From Lumnitzera littorea (Eukaryota; Streptophyta; Magnoliopsida; Myrtales; Combretaceae): a stretch of 64,000 nucleotides of DNA. Shown here one piece after another: positions 53,907 to 64,000 of the stretch. How positions within the stretch are numbered: position 1 is the stretch's first letter; every line of letters starts with the position of its first letter. The notes under the pieces were generated by a model, which saw only the letters and a list, made by a program, of their open reading frames with translations, was not told the origin of the DNA and searched no databases. The stretch covers positions 45,681,473 through 45,745,472 of the forward strand of contig JAMXBB010000010.1 of the NCBI GenBank assembly GCA_024138015.1, in the 5' to 3' direction. A program made the position numbers and the translations under genes.

Positions 53907-54284
53907 TTAAGGTTACTAGTTCTTAAGAGACACTTCCGTTTAGGTTAGTGAGCTTAGTGAGGCATGACTAGGTTTTAGATCGATCCCAATTTAAGGTTGC
54001 TAGTTCTTAAGAGACGCTTCCACCTAGGTTAGTGAGCTTAGTGAGGCATGACTAGGTTTTAGATCGATCCCAATTTAAGGTTGCTAGTTCTTGAGAGACG
54101 CTTCCACCTAGGTTAGTGAGCTTAGTGAAGTACAACCAAGTTTTAGATCGATCCCAATTTAGGGTTGTTAGTCCCCGAGAGACACTCTCGCCTAGGTTAG
54201 TGAGCCTAGCGGGGTAAAATTAGGTTTTAGATTGATCCCAGTTTAGGGTTGCTAGTCCTTGAGAGATGCTTCCACTTAGGTTAG
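53907..54284 (+). repeat. 84-bp tandem repeat in D's 3'UTR (4.5 copies)
   Basis: Units start at 53907, 53991, 54075, 54159 and 54243, an exact 84-bp period, each 'ttaaggttgctagttcttaa' followed by 'gagacgcttccacctagg', 'ttagtgagcttagtgaggc' and 'ttttagatcgatcccaa'. The fifth unit is cut after 42 bp by the E LTR. Copies 2 and 3 are the most alike. Confidence 0.95.
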
Positions 54285-56319
54285 TTTCGAGCCTTATTTC
54301 GATTTCCTTAGTTTAATTTATATGAAGCCTAGCTCGCTTAATATAAATTATCCGACATTAAACTAAGGAAAAGAAAATGTTGTTTTTTTTTTTTAAAACA
54401 AAAAATAGAGTTGCCAACTGATTCAACTGGTAAAAATAAAATTAAGATTTTCAGGCGGGAAAACCTTAATTTGACCACTAGTTTGTGGATTTTCTAAGAA
54501 AATAATTTTTAGAAAAAATAAACCAGAGAAGATCGGGTTCGGGGGTTAACCTATTAAGACTAAGTCACCATGTGAAAACTAAAAGAAATTGCTGGGCTTT
54601 ATTTTTTTTATAATTTTTCTAAAAATATTAAAAATATATGTGAATAGGCAAAAGTAACTAAAAATGATTTCTTAATTATTTTTTTATTACGAATTTCTAG
54701 AAAGGAGAATTTTTTTTTTATTTTTTAACTGTTACCTCGAATGTGCTTACGTATCCACTAATCGAGATCAAATCGGCTATAGTTCTTTTTTTTTTTATAA
54801 AATATTTAGTGGGTGGGTCATTTTTATTTTGAAAATTGAGCCAAATTTACGTTTTTTTATTCATTTATTATTTAAAAAAAAAACAAACCTAAAAGGTCTA
54901 ATTTCTCAAAATTAAACGAAAGAACCTAATTATCTTTCCTAAAAAAAAACTGAATTAAAATTTTTATTTTTCCAAAAAACGAAAACCTAAGTGTCAAAAT
55001 ATATTTTTTATTTAAAAAATGATTTTTTTCAAAAAAACCTAATTTAACAAAAAATTTGCAAGAAAATAATTAATAAATAAAAGAAACCTACACTTAAATA
55101 GAAAAAAAATAAATTAACAAGGAAAAATAATAAATAAATAAATAAAATAACTAATTAATAAAGAAATAAAAAATTACCTAGGTTGAGTCAATCGGTGTTG
55201 GGTCGTATTAGGCGTACCTGGGTGATACTGTAGATGAGGACTGGGTAAGAACGAGTGAGCGCCTGGGCATGCACAGGGCATGTACTCAGGAGAGCGTGTA
55301 GCGTAGATCTGGGTGAGAACTTTGGTGTACGCGGGTGACATTGTGGGTGAGGGCAAGGGCAAGTGACTGGGCAATGTACGGCGAGTGAAGGGTATGTACT
55401 CGGGCAATATTATAGGCAAGAGCGGGTGACACTATGGGTGAGAGTTCGGGTGATACAGGCGTGGATTTGGGTATGCGGCGAACGTGCTGTGGGCGGTAGT
55501 TTGGACAATAGTGGGTGAGGATTTGGGCATGCGATGGGTGATAGTGTGGGCGATAGTGAACGTATTATGGGCGTACTGTAGGAGGTAACTTGAGTGACAG
55601 TGAGCGGTGATTTGAGCATGCGATAGGCTTGGATCTAGGTGTGCTGTGGGCGGTAGCTCGGGCGAAGATCTGGGTAATGCTTAGGTGGTGGTGCTGGCGG
55701 CATATGCTAGGGTGGTGTGGTGTTAGGGTGGCGCGTGATGCTTATGCAACGGTGTGTGGGCGCGCGTGGCGGTGTGTAGTGATGTGTGGTGTCGCATGAG
55801 GGTGTGGTGGTAGCATATGGGGGTTTATGGTAGCTCGTGAAGAGATGTGGGGTGCGCATGTTGTTTTGTTAGGTATGTGTGATTAAAAAGAAAAGCCTCC
55901 TCAACTCCTTGGCTAATGCATTATTTATAAGTTCTAAAATCAAATCTTTCGTATTGAAGATACGGAAGATTTATTTGTGATTTAACCTAGATTCACCCTA
56001 GCTAGTTTGAGCCTTTCTTTTAAGGCCCAGCCTAATCCAATTTAGCCTAATAAATCCTGATGTTAAGCCCCTAAATTGGTTTAGCCCAAAACTAATGGAT
56101 TCATCCCATCTCAATAATTGATTTGACATCTCAACTTAACCTAACTTGATATGACTTGACTCTTGACTTAATTTCCTATGACCTAACTTGATTTTCTTTT
56201 TGCTATTTTTTCATTTTTTATTTTTTTTGTTTTTGTTTTTTATTTTTTAGATATTATTTTTTTGTTTATTTATCAACCTAGCTTAATTAACAAAAATTAG
56301 CAAAAATAAGGTGTCTACA
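54285..56319 (-). mobile_element. Element E 3' LTR
   Basis: 2035 bp, from TTTCGAGCC (TG decayed to TT) to GTGTCTACA, homologous to the A LTRs. A nested inverted repeat lies at 54310-54366 (ttccttagtttaat ... attaaactaaggaa). The centre (55180-55860) is G-rich with degenerate 'gtgggtgagg/gggcgata' motifs. A short pentanucleotide tract is at 56120-56190. Confidence 0.85.
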
Positions 56320-57634
56320 GCTGCCTCTCTTTGCAGTGAAGATCAATTAGAACTTTATTACAAAAATACAAGAGATACTCATTTTTACCAAACTTACTTT
56401 TGAACCGATCCACTAAGTTGTGTTTTATTTTAACCAACTTAAAAGGTTGATGTAAAGAATGAGTTGCCCATCTTGAAAGGACGGGGCAAATGAATGTATG
56501 TCTTGAAAGAATAAAGTAAAAGGTTATGTGGCCTACTTTGAAAGGATAGGGAAAAAACTTCAAAGGGGCTTATCTTGGAAGGATAGGGCTTAATGGTGTC
56601 TATATTGGAAGGATAGAGAAAAAATTTCAAGGGAGCTTATCTTGGAAGGATAAGGCTTAATGGGGTTTATCTTAGAAGGATAGAACAAAAATTTCAAGGG
56701 GGGCCTATCTTGAAAGGATAAAGCAAAATTTGAAAGGGTGGCCTATCTTAGAAGGATAGGTCTTAATGGGGTCTATCTTGGAAGGATAGAGCAAAAATTT
56801 CAAGGGGGTCTTATCTTGAAAGGATAGGGCTTAATGGTGTCTATCTTAGAAGGATAGAGCAAAATTTTCAAGGGAGAGCTTATCTTGGAAGGATAAGGTT
56901 TAATGGTGTCTATCTTGGAAGGATAGAGCAAGATTTGAAAGGGTAAAATTCACTTGTTTTGATTTGGCGAATAATCCGAAGGGGATAGATCTCTCCAAGA
57001 TTCCTTTTGGTTTGATCTGGAAAGGATAGTTTTCTTCAAAAAACTGATTTTACTTTGGTAACCCAAATAGGATAGATCTCTTCGAGGTTAATTTTCAAAA
57101 CTAGCTTAATTCCTCTAAAGATTTCTTTTCAAAGACTTTTAAGATTATTTTCCTAGGACTGAAGGATTTCTCAGATAGCAACTGATTGGTATGCTCACAC
57201 TGACTCCCAATATTCACTCATTCAATTAATAGAATTTCTCTAAGAGTCTGTGCTTGCTCCTTCTTTCCCTTTTCTTTTTCTTTTCTTTCTTCTTTTATTT
57301 TCTTTTCTTTACCATGCTCATGCCTTAAATTTGCTTTTCTCAATACCAAGTTTCAATTTCCATTCTCCATGACTTCTAAACGATAAATCTCTTTTCGAAA
57401 GAAACAAAATTAAATTATTAAGAACATTCGATTTTAATTCTTTTGGTGATTCAGACTCAATGGTAAGTGTTTGGTATTTAAGTATATAAGGCTAGAAATA
57501 GGGCTCATTGGTGGAGTGTTTGTTGGTTAATGACCATTCGAATTCAAAAACACTCATGGATATCAACTTATAAAGGATGAAAGATTAACTACAAACTATT
57601 CAAGAAAAATTGAATTCTTATTTAATCTTTGTTT
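56320..57634 (-). repeat. PPT and 3'UTR of element E with tandem repeats
   Basis: The minus-strand PPT (AAAGAGAGGCAGC) abuts the LTR. From about 56435 to 56950 there are some 14 imperfect units of 30-40 bp with the palindromic core tatcttggaaggata, alternating 'gggcttaatggtgtc' and 'gagcaaaaatttcaaggg' tails. Three units of the A type (gga(t)agatctcttc) follow at 56975-57095. The last 500 bp is non-coding and similar to A 4346-4941. Confidence 0.9.
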
Positions 57635-58984
57635 TCATAGATAATAAAACTTAACTGCATCTGAATTCATCGGTCCTCTTATTCTAGGCCATCCATCTCT
57701 GTCAACACTAATGCATCTCCTGATAATACTCTTTTCACTACATAAGGGCCTTCGTAATTCGAAGCAAATTTGCCCTTAGGGACTTTTGCGTTTGGTAACA
57801 CTTTTTTCAACACCAAGTCTCCTTCTTTAAAGTACCTCGGGCATACTTTCTTGTTAAAAGCCCGGATCATTTGCTATTGGTAGCATTGACCTTGACATAT
57901 TGATTCAAGTCTTCACTCATTTAGGAGATTCAAATGCTCTATTCTCTTCTCTACCTACTCTATTTCATTGAGTTGAGTTTCTGCCAATACTCAAAATGAA
58001 GGTATTTCAACTTCCATTGGTAGTACTGCTTTGGTTCCATACACTAATGAATACGGGGTTGCACCAGTAGAAGTTTTGATTGAGGTTCTGTAGGCCATGA
58101 GAGCAAAGGGAAGCATTTCATGCTAATCTTTATATGTAATTGCCATCCTCTCAATGATTCTTTTGAGGTTCTTATTTGCGGCTTCAATGGCTCCATTCAT
58201 TTGAGGTCAATATGGAGTTGAGTTTCTGTTATTGATCTTTAACTAGCGGCACACTTCATCCATCAACTTGTTATTCAAATTCATCCCATTGTCTATAATA
58301 ATAGACTCGAGCCCACTATATCTTGCAATAATATCTCTTTTCAAGAATTTGATCACTACTCCTTTAGTCACTATAGCATATGATGCTGCTTCTACCCATT
58401 TGGTAAAATAGTTAATTGCAACTAAAATGAATTTGTGCCCGTTTGAAGCCGTTGGCGAAATTGGTCCGTTCATATCAATTCCCCACATTGAAAAAGGCTA
58501 AGGAGCTGACAATACATGTAATTCATGGGGAGGAGCATTAATTTTATTAGCATACACTTAGCATAGGTGACAATGCCTCACGTACTTGATGCAATCCGAT
58601 TCCATCGCCATCTAGAAATACCCCCATTCTCATGATCTTGCTAGCTAGCATATACCTATTCATGTGAGGACCATAAACTCCTTCATGTTCCTCTTTCATT
58701 AATTTCTCAATTTCTTCTTCATTTACATACCTTAGCAGTGTTGTATCTAGTGATCTCTTGTATAATGTGGCTTTACTTAACAAGAAATGAGTAGCCAACC
58801 TTCTTAAAGTCCTTTTGTCTTTTTAATAAGCATCTTCAGGAAATTCCCCCATTTGAAGTAACTTCTTAATATTGTGATACCAAGGTTCTTTTGTTCCTTT
58901 CCCTTCAATTGTAAGGCAAAAGTCGGTCTTTCTTCCACTTCAATCTTCAAAGGCTAAATTTCTTTTCTGTCTGTGACTTTTACC
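57635..58984 (-). pseudogene. pol: Element E integrase
   Basis: Minus strand. The HHCC region reads EEHEGVYGPHMNRYML: His residues are present but a Cys has become Tyr outside the motif core. An extra G in the run at 58621-58625 shifts the frame before the CxxC part. The core has all three acidic residues: GIDMNGPISP, IIIDNGMNLNN, and MNGAIEAANKNL. The C-terminal domain reads RYFKEGDLVLKKVLPN and SNYEGPYVVKRVLSG and ends NSDAVKFYYL with TGA at 57635-57637. It is the only integrase in the window with a complete D-D-E, although broken by stops and at least one frameshift. Confidence 0.87.
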
Positions 58985-59367
58985 GTTGATGCTAATGTAA
59001 CCAATGTATTGGCAAACTAATTTTGGGTCTTTGGAATGTAAGTGAATGAAATTTCTTAGAATTTTTCAACTAGCTTGCTCAAATGTCCATGATAAGGTAT
59101 CAATTTCTCGTCCTTCATCTTATATTCTCTTATAATCTGGAGAATTATAAGGGCAGAATCTTTGTACACTTCTAATTCTTGTATTCCCATATCTATTGCC
59201 ATTCTAAACCTCAAAATGTAAGCTTCATATCCTGCTATGTTATTGGCATATGGGAATGTTAATCTTATTGCCACGGGAAAATGGTTATCCTCAGGTGACA
59301 CTAATACTACTCCTGCCCTACATCCAAACACATTGGCTACTCTATCAAAAAACATTTTCCATAGCAA
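58985..59367 (-). pseudogene. pol: Element E second (archaeal-type) RNase H
   Basis: Open from 59367: LWKMFFDRVANVFGCRAGVV, LVSPEDNHFPVAIRLTFPYA, NNIAGYEAYILRFRMAIDMG, and VYKDSALIILQI. Compared with A, the Glu of AEYEAY is shifted to Gly-Tyr-Glu (IAGYEAY), while the Asp residues in FFDR and YKDS remain. Confidence 0.82.
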
Positions 59368-60784
59368 CTTCTTACCACCTAGTTCTTGCCACCATTACAT
59401 TTTCATTAGGGAATTGTGCTTTTGAACCCTCGTCTTCATCTTCTAATGTGTATTTTGCCAATTAATTAGCCACTACTTGCCCCTTGACTAAGCTTTGACT
59501 CACGTACGTGATATTAAACTCAGAGAGTAGCGTTTTCCACTTTGATATTCTCCCAATCAACACTGGCTTTTCCGTTAAATACCTCAACGGGTCATATTTT
59601 GTTAACAACTCTATCGAGTAATAGAGAGTGTATTGCCTGAGTCTATACATTACCTATACTAAGGTGCAATATGTTCTTTCCACTTTTGAGTACTTTTGCT
59701 CGCCTTTCATGAATTTCTTGCTCAAATAGTATATAAGATGCTCTTTTCTTCCCTTTTCATCTTTCTACACCAACATGCATCACATCGATTCGAGGAGAAT
59801 TGTTAAATAAAGGATCAACGGCCATCCCGATATGGAAGTGACTAGTATAGGAGGATTCATGAGATATTATTTGATTTTAGCAAATGCGTGCTCACATTCT
59901 TCTTCCTACTCTATTGCAGCATTCTTCCTCAATAGCTTAAACAATGGCTTGCATTTATCAGTTAACTGTGATATAAATCGAACGATGTAATTCAATCTTC
60001 CTAGCAATCCCTTAACTTCTTTGACAGTCTTAGGCATAGGCATGCTTACAATCACCTTAACTTTATTTGGGTTAACTTTATCTAGGTCTACTTTGACTCC
60101 TCTTCTACTGACTACAAAACCTAACAATTTGCCCTAAGTTACTCTAAAAGTACATTTTTCAGGATTCAACTTCAATTGAAGCTTCCTCAATCACTCAAAT
60201 AGTTTGCACAAAATATCTACGTAGTTTTCATTCTCTTTGGATTTAGCAATCATATCATCTACATAAACTTCAATTTCTTGATGCATCATGTTATGGAATA
60301 AGGCAACCATGGCATGCTGGTAAGTTGCCCCGTTGTTTTTCAACCCAAATGGCATCACGCGATAACAAAACGTTCCCCAGGTGGTAATAAACGTTATTTT
60401 AATTTTATCTTCTTTTGCCATTTTAATTTGATTATACCCCGAGAAACCATACATAAACGAGAAAAGATGATTCCTGGTTGTGTTATCCATTAATACGTCA
60501 ATATGCGACAAAGGAAAATTATCCTTCGATGTTGCCTGGTTTAAATCACGGAAATCTATACAGACCTTAACTTTCCCATTTTTCTTCAATACTAGCACCA
60601 CATTAGCCACCCATTCGGGGTAATCCAATGCTTCTATGAATCTAACTTCTAACAACTTCTTGACTTCTTCTTTAATTTTGAGGAGTAGATCTAGTCTAAA
60701 CCGTTTAAGCTTTTGTCTTTTTGGTTTAATTTCTTTCCTGGTTAGCAACTTGTGAACTACAATAGATGAGTCTAAATTAGGCAT
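59368..60784 (-). pseudogene. pol: Element E reverse transcriptase and RNase H
   Basis: 197 uninterrupted codons (60191-60784) cover the RT fingers and palm: PNLDSSIVVHKLLTRKEIKP, EWVANVVLVLKKNGKV, FRDLNQATSKDNFPL, then motif A as FSFMYGFSGYNQ, in which the catalytic Asp is Tyr (60449-60451), and EIEVYVDDMIAKSKEN (YVDD 60254-60265). After a stop come LGFVVSRRGVKVD and GLLGRLNYIVRF (59906-60127) and, in fragments, RNase H (LTKYDPLRYLTEKPVLIGR, 59462-59650). A duplicated 'DLDKVNPNKVKVI' at 60050-60085 looks like a small in-frame duplication. The motif A change should inactivate the polymerase. Confidence 0.9.
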
Positions 60785-61093
60785 ATCTTCTTAAGACTAA
60801 GCGAATATGTCTAAGTATTCTGATAACAATTGTGACAACTCCTGCTTCTGATTGTTTGTTAAATTACCACTAATTTTCAACTTTCGTGGATTTTCTTCTG
60901 TTCCTAAATTAATCACATTCGTTGGTTCATCAATAATCACTCTACCTTGCTCATGTCGATGCTAATTCTCCTGAATTTCATTGGGAGTCTCAATATCATC
61001 TCTGACGTCTGACCCAATAAGGTCGAAAGGGATATTGGTACTTCTTCATTTACATGTGCGAGATGTCCATTACATTCATCATTTTTATTGGAT
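60785..61093 (-). pseudogene. pol: Element E start of pol exon 2 (linker)
   Basis: The minus strand begins at the ATCC after the acceptor, reads NDECNGHLAHVNEE, and proceeds through a linker rich in Asn, Leu and Asp to DMPNLDSS of RT. Same arrangement as A 8061-8367. Stops and a frame change are present. Confidence 0.68.
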
Positions 61094-61278
61094 CTAAGGA
61101 GTAAAGGAAAAAGAAAAGGATAACGAATAAATAATAAGGAAGAATTGATAGAAAGAAAGAAATGAATTTTATTGGATGAATTAATTCAAATTGTCTGACA
61201 AAAAAAGACCTAACTAATCGGACTAATTATCGAAATCGAATGCTCCTAATTAATCTAATTTTGCGTTTCTAGAGAGAC
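61094..61278 (-). other. Probable intron between protease and RT (element E)
   Basis: 185 bp, AT-rich. Minus-strand donor AATAG|GTCTCT after FSIPTN, acceptor ccttttctttttcctttactc then cttag|ATCC, an intact AG with a good pyrimidine tract. Orthologous to 8368-8554 and 49368-49548. Confidence 0.72.
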
Positions 61279-62450
61279 CTATTCGTAGGAATGGAAAATC
61301 AGTTGCATAAAGAAATTGGTACGTCGACATCTTCTCTCTCATTTGGACTGATGTTACATTATTGAGTCAGGGCCTTAGATAAACTGGCTACCTTAGGTTC
61401 TTGAACATTAGCTAGTGCGGGGAATGTCTGATGGATGTTCAGAAAATCCATGTGAGCATGGTATAGCTGATCCCCTCTCTTGCTTTTGGTTTTAGCCTTC
61501 ATTTCTTAAATCTCCTCTTCACTAGGCTCATATCCAAGCCTGAACATTCCAATCTGTTAGGCTATTTCAAATGACCCCGTGCCTCCTGTCTTGCTTCTTC
61601 GATCATACTAACTTCGTTGAAAATTTATAACCCTGGCTCTTCCAATTCTTCACCCCCAACATAGGGTATAGTCGTTTCTTTGTAAATCTCATAATCTTGT
61701 TCCCCAAGAATAGTAACCAACTATCCATCGACTATGAACTTCACTTTCTGATGTAGGCTAGACGGAATTGCCCCTGCTAAATGAATCTACAGTCTTCCTA
61801 GTAGAAGATTGAAAGCTTACGAGATGTCAAGAACTTGGAAAGGAATAGCAAACACCTGCGGGCCGATTTCGACTTGTAACTTGATTTCTCCAATTATTTC
61901 CCGTTTTGATTCGTCAAAAGCCCTTACTAAAATTAAGCTAGGCTTTATCTTATTCTCCTCTAGACCCAGTAGATTTAGCATCATCAATGGATACATGTTC
62001 AATGATGATCCATTATCTATCAGAACTTAGGTAACTACTTTCCCTGCACACTTAACTACTATGAAGAGGAGCTTTGTGTGCTGGTCTCATTCTTTACTTA
62101 ACTCGTTTGGTGAAAATGTAATCTGATCCATCACAAATATTGAGTTTACCACCAACCCTAGTTTTTCTATAGAAATTCCTTTAGGTACTTTGACCTCCTT
62201 TAGAATTTTAATCAGTGCCTCTCAATGAGTATTTGATGACAATAGCAAACCTATTAAAGAAATCCAAGCTAGTACCTTAGCTAGCCGATCCTTTATCTTG
62301 TATTCACTGGCCTTCACTATCTTCTTGATGGCATTCTGATCTTTATCTTTTGTATCTTCAAAGATTTTTCGAGAAGCCTCTTCTATAGTGGATTTCCTCT
62401 TGGCTTCCTCAGGTTGATCATAAACTCATCCTGAGTGGTTAAGCCTACCG
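61279..62450 (-). pseudogene. pro: Element E aspartic protease region
   Basis: The active-site loop is VVT, stop, VLIDNGSSLN (D-N-G at 62009-62017), with the catalytic Asp and Gly kept, unlike A. Upstream is the spacer (SEYKIKDRL-like, near 62310). Downstream, the open stretch 61817-62002 reads MNMYPLMMLNLLGLEENKIK, SLILVRAFDESKREIIGEIK and VEIGPQVFAIPFQVLDIS. Near 61660-61710 is the GEQDYEIYKE-like segment. Several stops. Confidence 0.8.
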
Positions 62451-64000
62451 ACCATGGGTAATGAGGCTCTAGTCATTTAGTTCACTGCTTTGTAATCCAA
62501 AGGTGCTGCTTTATAATTCTCCAAGGCTATTGGGACATTGAAAGTGATCTTCTTGGGCTTTCCTAAATCCTCAACTTTCTTAGTCTTTCCATCATATTAA
62601 AAAATTAATGGCTTGGGGCCCTCTCCAATCATTCCAACCATCCTAACTGCTTTCTTGGCTTCTGTAATGAGCCTGTCTTCTTCCTCAAATTCTGGACCCC
62701 ATTTAGTGGGTGAAGCATCAGTGTATATGGCAGGTGAACCGACGTAGTTCACCAAATACTCAAACTTCCCGATCAATTCTCCTAGGGTGTCAACCGTCGG
62801 ATCTTCGACTTTATATCTCTTTCTAAGCTCCCTCTGAGTACTTTTCTTTCACAGTTTTGGAATTGTCATAGCCATGATATCGCCTTTCTTTATCTTTATC
62901 TTTCCTTCCTTAAGAAGTCGATATATCACTGGTTTAGTTCGGGTCCTATCCCAAGGATTCATATCTTGCAAGTACCTAGCCTTCCTTAGATTCCGCGCTA
63001 TCTCTTCAATAGTGATGGGGAGATTGTCTAGGTCAATTTCTGGTCAGAAGCCTCAACAATGATCATATTGATTGAATGCCCATGATTCAGCAAAGGGTTG
63101 TTAGCTACGTTGGGAGTGGGAGTCTGGATAAAATCTAATTGAACCAATTTGGCATCAATAAGATCCTAGATTTTATGTTTGAGTCTTTAACATTGGTCCG
63201 TAGAATGCCTTACTTGCCCTAGATGATAATCACATTGAAGCTCTAGGTTATAATCTCTCGGTCTTTGCCCTTCTCTCGATATTTCAAATGTCCAAAGATT
63301 CTGCTTCCTTAATCGTGTGAGAACTTGGCTTTGAGGAATGGAGATATGTGTAAACTGTCTTCTCTATGGGTAGTTGTTTTGATTTGGACTTAGCGGGGGA
63401 TTAGGACCTCCAGTCATAGCCACTAGGGTTGTAGGTTTGACAAGGTTGCCGGTATTGACAACACTAATAGTTGTTTCCTTAGCTTTGTTGGAAAATCTTA
63501 GGGGAGGTGTCTTCTTTTCAGTTGTTTTAGGATTAGGGAGCCTCCTAGTAGCAATGGCTTCCTCAATTCGGCTTCCTAAGTCTATAATTCCTACAAAGTT
63601 AGAAGCAGGGTGCCCAACCAGGTGTTAGTGATACGAGCTTCCAAGTGTATTAATGAAAGCGAAGGTCAGATCCTTTTCAGTTAAGGGTGGAGTCACCCTA
63701 GCCACCATACCCCTCTATCTTTGGGCATATCCTTTAAAATTCTCATTCATCCTCTTTCATAAATTGTTTAGATCCCTCATGGATGAGGCCACTTCGATGT
63801 TGAATTATACTGGTTATAAAAAGCCCGTGCTAACTTATCCTAAGTATCAATTTCATTAAGGTCTAACTAGGTATATTAGGTTAAAGCGGGCCCCATCAAG
63901 CTATCTTGAAAAGTCTAGACCATCACCTTGTCTTACTTCATGTATTTCCTCATTTTCTTGATGTATAACCTAGTATGGAGTTTTGCGTAGCCAGTCCTAT
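62451..64000 (-). pseudogene. gag: Element E gag, running off the window edge
   Basis: Minus-strand gag C-terminal two thirds. The zinc knuckle CDYHLGQVRHSTDQC (63190-63234) has Arg for the Gly before His in A's VGHST. Upstream, in decayed form, are the NLRKKANESFKEYAQRWR-equivalent (about 63700-63760), and VFNTSNLVRL-like text near 63450. The start and the N-terminal core lie beyond 64000. The region 62451-63180 is the gag-pro linker, matching A 9621-10460. Confidence 0.78.

Larger units (their letters stand above)
41510..54284 (+). mobile_element. Element D: Tat/Ogre-type Ty3/gypsy element (5' LTR to 3'UTR)
   Basis: Plus-strand element with 5' LTR, PBS, leader, ORF1, gag, protease, intron, RT, RNase H, second RNase H, integrase and a 3'UTR with 84-bp tandem repeats. 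Element E is inserted in the last repeat, so D's 3' LTR, if present, lies beyond E, outside the window. From the RT YVDD region to the pol stop (50283-53003) the frame is continuous and broken only by stop codons, which makes D the best-preserved pol here. Confidence 0.86.
54285..64000 (-). mobile_element. Element E: Tat/Ogre-type element, partial (3' LTR to gag)
   Basis: Minus-strand relative of A with 3' LTR, PPT, tandem-repeat 3'UTR, integrase, second RNase H, RNase H, RT, intron, protease and gag. It continues past the right edge, so ORF1, leader and 5' LTR are not seen. It sits inside D's tandem array, with gttag (54280-54284) as the expected left copy of its target duplication. It has the longest open pol segment of the window (197 codons in RT). 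Confidence 0.86.

Noticed and set aside
55174..55619. Pro/Thr/Ser-rich minus-strand ORFs (81 and 69 codons)
   Set aside because: They are translations of the G-rich degenerate repeat in the E LTR; codon pattern follows the repeat.

Overview
The window is plant nuclear DNA, probably eudicot. It is AT-rich and made almost entirely of decayed, mutually inserted LTR retrotransposons, with no intact host gene. The evidence is long TG...CA LTRs, tRNA primer-binding sites, Ty3/gypsy gag-pol domains of the Tat/Ogre, CRM and Athila lineages, a 9-bp-TSD Mutator-like MITE and plant-style splice sites. Every coding region is broken by stops or frameshifts. Many of the stops are TAG where relatives have Gln or Trp, the pattern left by deamination of methylated CHG/CG cytosines.

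Layout. 1-858: end of a minus-strand LTR element (Z) plus LTR-like debris. 859-16638: element A, a minus-strand Tat/Ogre-type element with LTRs at 859-3562 and 14529-16638 (truncated), an extra ORF1, gag, protease, a probable intron, RT-RNase H, a second RNase H, integrase and a tandem-repeat 3'UTR. 16639-27586: leader, short ORF and 5' LTR of element C (minus strand, same family as D). C's LTR is split by element B (18251-25348, plus strand, CRM-like chromovirus, TSD GCTAT), and B's 3' LTR holds an 844-bp solo LTR (23781-24624, TSD AGGAT). 27940-29172: integrase and 3'UTR fragment F. 29173-32423: Athila-like LTR, gag and protease (G). 32424-39180: unclassified LTR-like and 3'-flank material with a 352-bp MULE-type MITE (36835-37186). 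39400-41254: minus-strand LTR plus a 472-bp-arm, nearly perfect inverted repeat carrying a gag-like ORF and ending at the window's only N. 41255-41509: a small non-TE island with an exon-like segment. 41510-54284: element D (plus strand, Tat/Ogre-type, 3' LTR not in the window). 54285-64000: element E (minus strand, A-like), inserted in D's 84-bp tandem repeats and running off the right edge.

How the parts relate. A, D and E share one architecture: LTR, PBS, ORF1 (seen in A and D), gag, protease, an intron of about 180 bp, RT, RNase H, archaeal-type RNase H, integrase, tandem-repeat 3'UTR, LTR. The same intron position with comparable splice sites in three independent copies is the strongest functional signal here. 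None of the copies looks capable of autonomous movement: catalytic residues of RT, protease or integrase are changed in several. The CRM-like element and the dense nesting suggest a pericentromeric position, but this is inference. I found no undescribed gene system. The items most worth checking are the inverted repeat, the conserved intron, the palindrome-cored 3'UTR repeats and the exon-like segment at 41474-41504.
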